Source of the DNA: Punica granatum
Taxonomy: Eukaryota; Streptophyta; Magnoliopsida; Myrtales; Lythraceae
Length of the DNA stretch: 64,000 nt
Assembly (NCBI RefSeq): GCF_007655135.1
Contig: NC_045132.1
Span: 18,965,034-19,029,033, forward strand
Direction of reading: 5' to 3'
This document shows, piece after piece, positions 13,514 to 26,000 of this stretch (position 1 is its first letter; the number at the start of each line of letters is the position of its first letter). Made by a program: the position numbers and the translations under genes. Below the pieces are notes generated by a model. It searched no databases. It was not told the DNA's origin and saw nothing but the letters and a program-made list of their open reading frames with translations.

Positions 13514-14163
13514 TAGGGATGGCAACGGGTTTATGTAAACCGGTATTTCACCGTCTCAAATCATGATAAGTGCTTAACGGGTTTTACTCGTTGGGTCATT
13601 TAGGATTTTACCTCAAAACCCATCACAAACCCGTTACATGTAAGTTTACTAAATTACCATCTATATTACTCATATTTACAAAATAATATCTATTATTTTC
13701 TTTTGTTTTCCATTATTATAATTCTAATTTCTAGTATTTACAATACTTCTTTTGTGTTATGAACTTGAAAGTGTTGTGGTTTATTATTTTTGAATATTCT
13801 ATGAACTTATAAGGGTTGTAGTTCATTTTTCTCGAACATGTTATGAATTTATAAGTGTTTATGGTTTATTTTTTTTCATATAATTATTTGTCTGGAATTT
13901 ATATTTTGTATTATGCTTTTTGTTATATCATATCATTTTCTATGAATCAGATGTTATGATAAGTTCATACAAACATTTCTCGCAAACTTATTAACATGCG
14001 AAAAATGGATTTCCAATGGATTTTCGTTAAATTAGTGGGATAGGTTTGAGAATTTTCCTTTAAAATTTTAACGGGTTTGGGAAGGGTTTATGATTGATTT
14101 TTCTTAACGGATATGGATATAGGATAGATACATCCGTCTCAAATCCTTCCAGTACCATTCCTG
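13514..14163. mobile_element. hAT-type non-autonomous element, copy in unit 2
   Basis: This is the same element and site as 8,172-8,875. The left end is TAGGGATGGCAAC. The right end has decayed to ACCATTCCTG. The flanking target duplication AAGCGAAG is perfect (13,506-13,513 and 14,164-14,171). It is shorter than the unit-1 copy through internal deletions. No coding capacity. Confidence 0.9.
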
Positions 14164-14990
14164 AAGCGAAGAGATGCAGCGAGCCAGAGCGGAGAGAGAG
14201 ACCAGCTGAGTGACGGATTTGAGATTAGCGTTTGAAATCGGGCGCGTAGTAGTGGAACAATATGAGAAATCGAAGTAGAGATACGATGAGTTTGGAGGTT
14301 TCTTTATTTAATTACTTTTTTTCCCCTTAAAAGACGTTTCCCACTGTGTCCCATGCCCTGCACCGTCGGAAACAATTTAACATATTCTTAATTATTTTTC
14401 TATATATCTTGCCATATATGTTGCTCCACTTCCAATTCCATTAGTGCGAATTTCCTGTATAGTATCTAAACGGGGACAATTATAATATCCATTATTCCTG
14501 TCGATTTATGGTTTTTCTAATCAGTCCAAAGCAAAGCGTTTGGTTAAGAAAGACGGGATCTGTTGACGAATGCCACCGTCTTGTAATCGTGGGAGATTGA
14601 CTATGCTACGCCCGGATCGATGGATCTTCTATTGATGTCCTTCCATGTGTTGGCTACCGACTCTCCTATTACGTAGCACATGATTAATTGAGGAGGGCGC
14701 GCTTCTCCCTGCGTCGCTCAACATGTGATCAAATAGAACTATATATATATGTTTTAGTCAAATAATTTGTTACATAAACATATAATTTATCGTTCTATAA
14801 TATATAGAGGACCCTACCGATTAGAAAAAAAATTGTACCTCTGATATCCCTTGATCATTCGAATTAAGTTTCTTGTGGTGTTTTAATATTGTATATAGAT
14901 AGATAGGTGCAAAGACTAACTTATAACGCCCCTGATTTTTTTCTTTATTATGTCACAGCATCAACATTGTTGCTTTGCATCAATTGAGCT

Positions 14991-15022
14991 TATATATATA
15001 TGTGTGTGTGCGCGCGCGCGCA
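14991..15022. repeat. Compound (TA)5(TG)5(CG)5 microsatellite
   Basis: Three consecutive ten-base blocks, TA x5, TG x5 and CG x5, form a perfect alternating pyrimidine-purine run of 32 bases with the flanking CA. It lies in the spacer between the last block of unit 2 and the third partial unit. Confidence 0.97.
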
Positions 15023-15444
15023 TTGAATAGCACAGCTGTGGTTCACGTGATCGGGAGAGATATATTAGCATCGCAACGACCCGCTCTTACTCGACAAAAA
15101 TGGTACTCGACTTGACTGCAAGCATGTTGTACTGTATCAGTATATCAAGACTCAAGAGTATCCTTTTAGTCAGTAATAAGCTACATATTATATATAGATT
15201 GGCCTAGACCTATAAGAAAGCTAGAAGACAATGTGGACATGTACATTCTATCAACTACTTGGCCCATGGCAAGAGGAAACCCATTAACAACATGATGTGA
15301 AATAAAATGTCCTCGATCGATAAGATACATTTTGTTGGTGTCGTAAAGGAGCTCAAAAGCTCGAGCTAACTCCTATTATGGCCACCTATGGCCTCAATCC
15401 AACTCCCACGAGTTGGGGAGCATTATTAGGATGACTCTGCGTAA

Positions 15445-15940
15445 CTCAGATGTACTCAATAAACCTACCTTCTCCGAACTTGAAAACGAAGCGTAGCTCT
15501 TCAATGGTGACGTAGGCGGTGTTTGATAAATTAAGTACTTAAAAATTAAGAACTTAATTAGTTAAGAGAAGAAATGTATAGGAATAAGGGAGAAATGAAT
15601 AAGGATGAGAAAATTTTTGTGAGAGATAAAAGAGCATTAATAAGAGAAGAATGATTTATTTCATTAAGTCAAAATTTTATATTAATTTCATTAAGCAATT
15701 TTTTACTTAATGATTAATTTATAATTAACTTTTAAGTACTTATTTAATTAAGTTGAAATAAACGCACCCTTAATAGTCATCGTCTTAACCAGTTCATCAA
15801 TCAAGTTTTGAGCGGGGGGTATATGGACCCGCAAACAGGCCCAATGGGCTTGAGGGATGTGACCCGCAGCTCTTCAAAAGCTGAGGCTGAGGCTAATTTC
15901 AGTTATGGACCCAATAGTTTCGTTTTTCTCATATCTGTCC
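15445..15940. repeat. Tandem segmental duplication, partial unit 3
   Basis: It matches 10,775-11,250, including the TTCTCCGAACTTGAAAAC-type opening, the MITE, and the GACCCGCAGCTCTTC stretch near its end. Similarity ends in CGTTTTTCTCA at about 15,940, where unit 2 instead continues into the next block. Confidence 0.85.
15515..15769. mobile_element. MITE, copy within unit 3
   Basis: Ends GGCGGTGTTTGATAAATTAA and GAAATAAACGCACCC form an imperfect inverted repeat; it is the partner of the copy at 10,847. The interior carries an extra local duplication, TTTCATTAAG, near 15,660-15,700. Confidence 0.6.
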
Positions 15941-17273
15941 GTTTAACTTTATTGGTTATCTCATTTCGACCCTTCCTGCCCATGTGAGTATTCTTTCTTT
16001 TGTCTTTTTATAAAAACCGATTATTCTTTCTTCAATTGTGGCTTTTAATAATTTATATGTACTTTTTTTTCTTCTCTCTCTGGATATTTATCTTATCGGT
16101 AAAAAATTATTCATATACTCGGACGCACGTTTAGTTCATAATTTTGAAGTTCTAGTAAAAAAAAATTGCAACTAATAAAAAATGAAAATATGATAAGCCC
16201 TTATACGCCATTATTTTTTATCTTATAATTTTAATTACAATGATGATATGGCACACCTCAGCAGATAGTGCCATAAATATCCTTAACAACTAAATTGGAT
16301 GAACTTTCACAGGATAGGCCAATTTACATGGGATGAAATGATGGCACAGGACATGGCTTCCTTAATCCTTATTTATGCTCCACTTTATATACCATTAAAT
16401 TAACGAATAGATACATAAGAAAAAAAAATCAAATATGAAAATGTGATATAATTGATATATATTCTTGATTTCTTATAAATTTATTAACATTTAATGAAGT
16501 CCTAAATTTTTTTATACTGATTTCGCCGTAGTAATATTTTGTTAAGAATTTTTTAAAAAAGAAGGTTTTTGTGCATTGCATAGAATTTTAATGAACTTCT
16601 CTTTGCACATAAAATTTTAAAATCCCGATTATAGCTTATGGAAAAAAATAGATATATGGTGATCCTAATGATTAATACCTTGAAGCACACATATTTCTTC
16701 AGGACTGTATCCTTGTACTCACTACGCATACTCATAGTTTATGAACTTGTTTTTAAAATTTTCTTACTATAATAAATAGGCGAAAATAAATATACCTAAC
16801 TCACTCCATGGAACACTAGTAATAATATTTTTCACACCGTTACACGTAATAAAGGATTCTAAAAATTTATTTAATTTCAGGACCAACGTGCAACTTCTGC
16901 CAAAGTTTAAGGACGAAAAGGTAGGATCATCCTTGTAATAATTACCAAACCAAGGGGCCCAAACTTAAGTTCACAATTCTTCTTCTTGTCGCCGACCTGA
17001 CGTCAGCTCCTCTTCTCCACTTCCGCTTTCACGCGCACTCCGTTTCTCTGCAATTGGTAAGGCAAGGCTGCTGCTCTATCTTCTGCTGCCTATCCATCCA
17101 TTCATCCATCTTCCCCTTCTTCATTGTCAAAGCTATACCTGAGCTTTGATTCTTAAACATTTGTTAATGGAGATCATTCTTGGAACTGCTACTTGATCCC
17201 GAGAGCATATGGTCAGCTTCGTGTCCAACTGAAAAACAAGTAGTGTTATCATACACCCAAAAGGGTATAATTA
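15941..17273. other. Intergenic region and 5' flank of the QPT gene
   Basis: The AT-rich portion up to about 16,880 shows no gene. From about 16,980 the sequence turns CT-rich (CTTCTTCTTGTCGCC, CTCCTCTTCTCCAC), typical of a plant 5' leader. A donor-like TTG/GTAAGG near 17,056 could start a leader intron, but no acceptor was fixed. Confidence 0.45.
16998..17005. promoter_or_regulatory. Palindromic TGACGTCA bZIP-type motif
   Basis: A perfect eight-base palindrome sits about 270 bases upstream of the QPT start codon, in the CT-rich promoter/leader. The core is bound by plant bZIP factors (TGA and related groups). Function at this site is inference. Confidence 0.4.
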
Positions 17274-20200
17274 ATGTCTGGGATAATCTCACTCTCTCAT
17301 TCGTGTTTCTTGCCCCGCTTGTATGCAGCTCCAAGGTTGGTTTTTGGGTTTGCGTGGTTTTCTCTGTAACCCACAATTCAACTGTTCTTCTGTTGCTCTG
17401 CTGAACTGCTGATTAGAATTATATCAATTTCATGGCTGAAAAGACGGTTTGATTCACTGAAACAGGAGGGTTGTGAGGATGTCTGCAGCTGAAACGAAAC
17501 TCACGCCAATGAAATTGGGGTCACTGACTGTGAAGCCGCCTTCTCATCCCACTTACGATTTGAAGGGTATCATCAAGCTGGCCCTTACCGAAGATGCCGG
17601 GAATCGAGGTACGATCAGTTCTCTGTTCTCTCAGTGTTAGTGGCCTTCTGCTCAGTGTCTGGGATATACTATGCCACGGTTGCTTCTTTCCATGTTATTT
17701 CAGTTATGGTCCGTTTAGTGGGATTGGATATGGGAGCATTTGGATTATGATTCGTAATTCCGACATTTTTGCTGTTTCCCAATTGTGGTTGCACAATAGT
17801 TACTATAGATTGCTGGTGCACCTTTTCACGGGTTTGAGCTGTTAGAAGAATCAAATTACTTGAGATGAAACGTGATTCTAGTTAAATATCGTTCCCTTTT
17901 CTTTCCTTTGTTTCTCTTTTTGCTTTTCTGTTACATTGATACCGAATTCGTGAGTCAATATGCTTGAAGCCTGCATTTACGGCATATACTGTTGGCGTTT
18001 GCCTTTTGTTGTGGCCAGGAGTAGTTACTGAGCAGTTAAAATGTCATACAGAAGTTAAACCCGTTTTGGTCTTTCTTAGTCACTCAGACTTCCATTGTTG
18101 TAGACGTATTCTGTTCTGGAAACTAAATGGACAAATCAAATTTGGTCCTGTGTTCCTCAATATATGCTCCTTTGCATTCTTCTCCATCATACAGAAATGC
18201 TTGATGAGTCTTAGAAATGAACTCTTCTATTTTAGCAGTTTGTAACTAAACAATATCTTTGGTGAATTTGCTAGGCGACGTGACCTGTATGGCCGTGATT
18301 CCAACTGACATGGAAGTGGAGGCCCATTTTTTGGCAAAGGAGGATGGTGTTGTTGCCGGAATTGCTCTTGCAGAAATGGTGTTCCATGAGGTTGACCCTT
18401 CTCTCAAGGTATCTGGGGAACACGTTGACTTCTCTGTCTTTTGTGCATCTATGGAGATTTCAAAAAGTCTTGATCCATTTGAATACAGGTGGAGTGGTCT
18501 CAGGCTGATGGTGATTATGTTTGCAAAGGACTTCAGTTTGGAAAAGTTACTGGTAATCCATTCCTGGGAGAGTGTATCTGTGTCACTTGCATAACAGTCT
18601 AATGTCTTAGAGCATTTATTTCCTCTTACATGTTCAACAGCGTTCTGTTCAGTTCATTCAATTTGATCCCGATGGATGAGCAGGTCGGGCATACAGTGTT
18701 GTTGTAGCTGAAAGGGTTGTGCTGAATTTCATGCAGAGGATGAGTGGAATAGCAACTTTAACTAAGGTATTCTGGTCCCTTTGGACTTTTGAAATTGAAT
18801 GAGTGAGGTTATGGGTGCTAGGTTATAATGAACTAATGTGGCTTTTTCTTTCTGTTATGAACTAATAAACCCATCCAAAGAACTATTTGAGCTAGGATCA
18901 GCTTGCCAATTCAAAGAAATAACATTTTCTGAGGGGCATAGAGTGTATACGGGAACATGAAGTGAACCGGATGGGAAATTTGTTAAACTTTGACATGCAT
19001 GCTTAAGAAATATCATATGATTCTAACACCAAGTGTACCTTTTTTTCAAATATTCTTTGTATCACAGGGAAGTAGTTATCTGCTAAGTTGTGGCTTAGCT
19101 GTCTTAAATTATATAATGATAGATAATGTGGTTGATCTGGCATATTTGGATTGCGTTCATTTTTTTCTTCAGGCAATGGCAGATGCTGCCCGCCCAGCTT
19201 GCATTTTAGAGACGAGAAAAACGGCGCCAGGTTTACGTCTAGTGGATAAGTGGGCGGTGCAAAATCTCTTCCTTGCACTTTATTCTCCCTATTTTCCTAT
19301 TTCTTGCTTGTGAATTAATCACTGAACTTCTGAATGTCCTTTCAAATAGGTTCTCATTGGTGGAGGGAAAAACCACAGGATGGGCTTATTTGACATGGTG
19401 ATGATAAAGGATAATCATATCTCTATTGCTGGGGGAGTCACAAATGCTATTAGATCTGTTGACATGTATTTGAACCAACAAAATCTCAAGATGGAAGTGG
19501 AGGTGCTTTCCCTGCACACCTTTGGTTCATTTCGTCTGATGGGTTGATAAGTAAATGGATGGAATGAATGTCATGGAATTAAATTTTTCTTTCCCTTCTA
19601 GTATATCAAATGGGCCACTAAAGTCTTACAAATTTGCATGACCAGTCTTTCAAATCAGTAATCTTTCTAATTTAAGCTGCTAAATTCATCTTGCGCTGTT
19701 TAAATTCTTACAGGTTGAAACAAGGACACTTGATGAAGTTAAGGAAGTACTAAATTATGCATCTCAGACAGAAACTTCTGTGACCCGAATAATGCTGGAT
19801 AATATGGTTGTGCCCCTAACAAATGGTGATGTAGACGTATCTATGCTTCAAGAGGCTGTGAAATTAATCGATGGGAAATTTGAAACAGAGGTATGATCAT
19901 TATTTAGGTTAATTATATGCTCTTGATCATATTCTGAACCCATTCTTTCATATTCTATTGAAGAAAGGCAATTCTTTTCATCATATATATCTCCTTTTCT
20001 AGTTGCTGGTCTTTCATTCATGAGGGAATCTTTTAATGGCTCGTATCCTGTTCTTCATGCATGTCGTATACTATGTGAAGCAACTGCAAACATAACAGTG
20101 CTCTGTTTGCTTGGGCAGTGTATTTGGTGATATGATTTTGCCAAATTCTAAGCAGGGCACGGTATACCACCGTAATGAAAACATGGAGTCCATGACACTA

Positions 20201-21654
20201 TCATGTTCACTTATTTAGGAGCTCCTGCTTTCTTTTAGTCTATTTTGTTGACTGCTACTTACTTTTCCCTGATTAGTGGTGGAGCGCTGAGTTCCAACTC
20301 TCAATATAACTGATGCTTAGAGATGGTTGTTCAAGGATTTGTAGATAACTTGTTACGCACTCAATTTTGGTCTTTTGTTCCTCCTTGAAAGTGATTGACC
20401 TTACATTACTGTGACAGGCATCAGGAAATCTTACTCTTGAAACAGTGCACAAAATTGGACAGACAGGTGTAACTTATATCTCAAGGTAATTTTATACTTT
20501 TACCTAGTCATTTAATCGTCTAAGTTGGTGAATTCTGTATTTAAGCTTCAGTGCACAACAGGATTTGATTTGATGGCGATTACTTTTGAAATGACCGCCT
20601 AGATGAACTTTTCTTGCATGCACCTTCAGCCTTCATCTTCGGATTTTCTCTGAACATTTTATGTTTCTTAGGTATAGCAGGTCTCCAAAACCCCTACCTT
20701 CTTGAGCTGTTTTTCCCTCACTTATTGTACTAAGCAATGGGGGTTACACAAAAAAAGGATGGATCAATGTTAATCATCTTTTCTTTTTTTCCTAGTTATA
20801 TTATTTTGTCGAAATGATTCTCAGTTTATAGAGGGTAGGATTGTTTGTTTGGGGATTTCAAGCGTACCAAGAAACTGCAGTTACTGGAAGTCCAGTAGAT
20901 AAAATCAGTAAATGATTATAACAAGTATTGTTAAGAGAATCCAAGACTAAGTGCTATCAAGCCCTTCGATGACCAACTAGACATTAGGCTGAATTTATCG
21001 CCTCTTTGGACTTCGGAATGATACTTTTGCTTCCAGCGTCTGAGATTTATACATGGAAGTCCATGAGTTCAGCAAAAAGGCCAAATGGCACCTGCAGCGT
21101 CATAAAAGGAATCAACTTTGTGATGCCTCGTGTTGTTGCAGTTAATATCTCACTTGCATTTTCCAATTCTTAGATCTTTTATCAAAGTCATACGCATTGC
21201 AGAACATGCCTTCAATGTGAAGGGTTTGAAAAGAAATGCCCAGTTTATTACCTTGTAACCATTTGATGTAACAACTCCATGCCTTTTCCTTTCCAATCCC
21301 TCTTATCGAACAAGGCATGACTTGTAGCTTTAAGGATTCCATTGCGGGTAACTTCGTCTCTGAGATTTCCATCTGGTATATCTGCTAGCGGTGCAGTTAA
21401 CCTTTTCGAAGTTTCTTTTCCGATAAGTCTTTCTTTGTAGAGAAGGAAGCATATCTGGCATGCTGCATGACATGTTACTTCCTCACTTTTCGTCCCTTTA
21501 AATTAGGATGACTTTTTTTTGCTCTCATACTTTTATATGCTTTGCTTGCTTTCGCAGCGGTGCTCTGACTCATTCCGTAAGAGCGCTCGACATCTCGCTC
21601 AAAATCGACACGGAGCTTGCCCTCCAAGTAGGAAGGCGGACAAAAAGAGCTTGA
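17274..21654 (+). CDS. QPT: Quinolinate phosphoribosyltransferase (nicotinate-nucleotide pyrophosphorylase, carboxylating), plastidial
   Basis: The enzyme converts quinolinate and PRPP to nicotinate mononucleotide, CO2 and pyrophosphate in plastids, feeding NAD synthesis. Ten coding exons: 17274-17335, 17466-17608, 18275-18408, 18489-18552, 18684-18766, 19173-19256, 19350-19502, 19714-19890, 20418-20485, 21558-21654. They sum to 1,065 nt (354 residues); tobacco and Arabidopsis proteins are about 350. All introns are GT-AG. Residues 1-25 ([17 protein letters not shown], then an RRVVR stretch) form the transit peptide on a separate 62-nt exon; an in-frame TAA just upstream fixes the start. Visible family motifs: [92 protein letters not shown]. 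The [10 protein letters not shown] arginines and lysine and the KNHR stretch belong to the substrate-binding site. No damage was seen. Only the boundary of the first exon is less than certain. Confidence 0.96.
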
Positions 21655-22606
21655 TCCTCTCTTTGACCAGTCCAATAAAATGAACTCCGACCCAGTTTCT
21701 CTCAACCATGGTCTCTGGGTTGTCCATCAATGTCAATGAATTCTCAAGACGTATGCAGGTCTTGTGGCTCTTCCTTGTTGAACTGAAAAAGGCTCTAGCT
21801 AAGGCATAAAGTGTGCCGGAAAGTTATAGTTTTCGGAGTCAATTACTTCGATGTGAATCGATCTCTAGATAGAGATTTTGTCAACATAATCAGGTCATGA
21901 TGAATTCATTTTCGCGTTTTAGTTAGCTTATGCTACACGGTTTCGACAATCTTATAGTAATTTTTTCTTAGTAGAAGTTACTACCCATCATAGGTAGAAA
22001 TTTTACCTAATTTCGGAAAACATGTTCCTTCACATTTTTAACTAGTTCCAAATTGTCATAGTTTTACCTAATTTTATCCTTTTGACTGCGGAAGATTCAT
22101 GAACACATTTTTGACATTTGTTGGTCTTTCTGTTCTAGAAACTAAAGGCTTTATTCTGGTATACGAATAAGAAAAATCAATTCTGGACACGGTTTTTGGC
22201 TCAAAGTGGGAACCGAAAACATTTTTGCAACCCGAAAGCTATCTTCAGATGTTGATCTTTTACCCATTTGGAATTCAGATTCTCTGATTGCGCTTGAATA
22301 AGTGGAAATCAAAAGTATGACTTGATGAGCAAGAATAGGATTTTTCTCATGAATTCATGCCTAAATAAATAAATAATAAATGGAATTATATAAAATTTGG
22401 GGGCGATGTTGCTAGAAAACTTCCTCGTAGCGGGTAAATTAGGACTGAAGCAATCAAAGTAGCTTTAAAAGCGGTCTATAACAGTCCAGTCACATGGTTT
22501 TAATTCTTAAAGAAAAAAAGATCCAACTCGTTTCTTTTCTTTATTATTATTATTTTTTATGATTCAAAGCTTTCCATTAAGTCGTGTGATGGAGGTCATA
22601 CATTAA

Positions 22607-23038
22607 GTTACCGTTTGATAAGCGAGATTGGAATGGAACTAGTTTTATAGAATGAAATGTAATGATATTGAGAAGAAAATTGTTTTTTTTTTTTGTTGAA
22701 CATGGCAATACGAAGGATCATAATCATAATATTAGATTTTTTTTTGTTGCTCAATAATTATAATATTAGACTTATTTATCAAGATGTCATTTTATATTAT
22801 ATTATTGGATATATGAAATTAAAAGAAAATATATGTTACTTATACAAAGGTAGTTGAAATGATGGAATAACCACTGCTTTTTGTCCTATTTGAGAAAATG
22901 TTTGTTTCATCAAATTGAAGAAATAAAAATTATCCTGACGAAGTATCCTTTTTAACTCACGTATAATTGACAAATGAGGAAATGGAGTGGAATGGTAAAA
23001 TGTTGATTCCATTTTGTCTCCATGTACCAAACGAGATC
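22607..23038. mobile_element. MITE-like element, GTTTG-type termini
   Basis: The left end TTACCGTTTGATAAGCGAGA and the right end ATGTACCAAACGAGATCTTA are imperfect inverted repeats. GGAATGGAAC and TTGATTCCATTTT lie just inside them in inverse orientation. The interior is AT-rich. Target duplication was not resolved. Confidence 0.5.
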
Positions 23039-26000
23039 TTACTAACTACAGATATTATTTTTCCTCAACTTAAATACATACCAACAAGAGATAGAGAAGC
23101 TAGCTATATGTCCATCAATTTCATAAATATCAGTTGTTTTTAATTAATTCCACTTAATAATAAATTTATGGGCCCTTCTTCTTTTTCTTGAAGAGATTTG
23201 TCAATATCCTCGTACATATATTTCTGATCTGTTTCATACTTTTTGTCCCAACTTTGCACTCATACGAAAAGATCATTATCACAAATCCAATTAATTATAA
23301 CAAAAAAGGAGATAAGGTCGTAAAAGATCAATGGAGATGGAGAGTCTCTTTGCTTTTGGGACGGCTTCCGTCTGCTCCACGGTGTTTCTTTTTTTGGGGA
23401 AATTTCAAAGCAAAACGGAAACATTATGATGGATATATAATTCGGTAAATGGGTACAAAAAAGTGTCTATTTTTCTTCTCCAAGATGCATGTTCCGAATT
23501 GGACAACCCTGTAAAGTCCAGCATAAATGCACATCATTTACCACCATCTTGTAATGTGTATTATTTGAATCATCGAGAGCGGATTTCGATTTACGCAATA
23601 ATAAGGAGACACTAACGAAATTGTGTTTGGTTATACTTAACGTATTCCTAATTTTGTAAATTATTTGAGAGAAGAAAACAAATAGACTGGTTTTTGTATT
23701 GTAGGAAAAATCAAGAATATAATTTAATTAAAAGCTCGCATGTATTTATTACGTAGCCTTTGTTTCCCCGAAAGAAATTGTAAATAAAGGAGAAAGAAAA
23801 CAAATATACACGTTGGGCATATAACATTGACACTATTTTACCAATGGGATTGGATTTGGCTTCTTAGTATAAATAAAATGTGATTTTTGTGCTTCAATAT
23901 ATAATGGCTCTTCGGTCCAATGCCGGTTGGTGCCTGCCAAGAGTCCATATCATGCATAATTTTAGAAACTCAAATTATTCTCCTAGGAAAAAAGAAAAGA
24001 AAATCAATTGATTGGATATTTAAATTAATTAAAAAAAATGGTCCAAAATATATGTGGGTTATAACCCAAAAAAAAAAGTGGTGACATTAGAAAATTTGTC
24101 TTGATCTTAGTTAGAAAGAAGTGATTTGTTATTTTTTTGGTGAAATGATTTGTTATTTTAATTCTTCAATAATAACGCTTGTGGTACAAAATTCTTCAGA
24201 TGGACTATATATTAGCAGGGATTTTTTTTGGTGAAAAAAATTAATGCTAGTTGCCCGAGTTTGTCATGAACTTTAATTAATTTAGAGTTTTCACATTGAA
24301 TTTTTGCTCCTTCGATGTAATTATTGGCTGAATTTTTTTTCTTCAATTTGTTTCTCCATTGCATTTCAAAACTCTAGAATTTTGCCATGATCCAATATAA
24401 TTAAGTCCAACATATTTATTAACGTTGAAATTTAGGAAAAACTCACAAAGACTTTTACCTTAAAATTCTTTAAGCTTCGTTTGAAGTAGGATGGCGATGA
24501 GATAAGTGATTTCTTTATTATTTCTAAAATAGGAGGCTGTTTGATGAATTATTTTAAAATCACAATTTGATTGATTTTAATAATTGAAAATGTAATTTTC
24601 TTCAATAAGTTAATAAATACTAAATACTAGTGAACACAGCTTCTACTTGGCTTAGTTGGCTCCATATAATAATAAAATATATATATATATATATATATAT
24701 TAAATCGTCCTGAAAATTCTTCTGATATTAAAACAGCAATAAACCTCAAAGGAGGAGAGAGAGGAGCACATTTTATATGACCGGTAGTTCAGACTTCAGA
24801 GGAGGATTAGATCAGAGAACACTTTTTTTCCATAAAGGCAAACCCTTAATTAATTAATTAATTAAACCTCTTAATTTAACATCAGCTTTAATTCGTCAAC
24901 TAATTGAATCCATGATTCCATCCCCTGACTATTGGGTTTTGTCCTTAATTATGGTTTAGCTAAAAACAAGGAATAATCTCATTAAAGCTCCCAAAAAACT
25001 TATCGGGATTACATGGGCAATGAGCACTTTGGACGCACTTTGTTGATTTGATTGGGATATTTACCGACTGATGACTAATGACTTACATGGAAGGAAGAAG
25101 AGACAGGACCACCTAGGATCTTAGCAAATCGCTTCATACCTCGTCGTGTCAAAGCCCTAGGGCTCTTTGTGGACAAGCTACTCATAGTCTTATCGAGGTA
25201 TACAATTATATACCCGTGCAGTCATACCTGATCAGTTTAATTACAAGACGTCCATGTTGCACCGAGAAACTGATTCCCCTCGGTTCGCAGGGTCATTCTA
25301 CGATCCAATCACAGTGCATTTATCTGCGCACGTGTGATTAAGTTCTGCTGATGCAAAAGTTCTCAACTAATCCTCTGCGCAACCTGAATCATGACTGAAT
25401 CTTTCGGTTTAGATAAGAGAATGCTGACTAATTATGCCATCGACCTATTATATCTAGGAGGGGCATTCATTACTTCAAAAAAGCACCATATGTGTATTAG
25501 TTGTTCAGCCTACCATGCATCATAAAGATGCATGAACCACATGCTGTCCCTCTGTACTTTCTTCCCAAGGAATCATATTATTCTACTGGGATTGGGCCAT
25601 TGAGGAGGCAACAAATTTTCCATAAGTCCTTTTTTTTCTCATTTTTATTAGGGTTTTGTTTTTCTCATATAGGTGGATGTTGACTTTCTCCATTCCATCA
25701 CCAACTCTTTAAGGTCTTTAATTCCATAATACCTCCGAGAATAACAAGACTAGCTCGGGATGGAGGGTCCCTATTGGTTGTGTGCTGTGGATGGTGCTGG
25801 AAAATTTATGCTATATGGATGGGCACTTTTCTAATTCCTACGGTTGTGAGGGATTCTAAGCAGCAATTGGTGGGTGCAAGAATATCCGAGCTTAAGTGGA
25901 ATATTAGTCATGATTAAACTATTTCCTAATTGATATTGTTCCTTTGTTTAATAAATTAGTTCTTGTCCTTGATTTGACAGTCACGAGGGCTAATGGCTTT

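Larger units (their letters stand above)
10775..14868. repeat. Tandem segmental duplication, unit 2 (most complete)
   Basis: This unit begins with a block (10,775-11,250) that also appears at 15,445-15,940 but is missing from the left of unit 1. It then continues with the blocks shared with unit 1. Divergence is uneven: 14,318-14,868 differs from unit 1 by roughly a dozen bases in about 540 by eye, whereas 11,665-12,383 is visibly more diverged. An 82-83-codon frame at 11,335 and a 69-codon frame at 11,908 match those of unit 1 and are not supported as genes. Confidence 0.85.

Noticed and set aside
23188..23448. 86-codon frame with a signal-peptide-like hydrophobic start
   Set aside because: The frame begins at TTG, with no in-frame ATG nearby. 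It is not cysteine-rich after the hydrophobic stretch and resembles no secreted peptide family I know.
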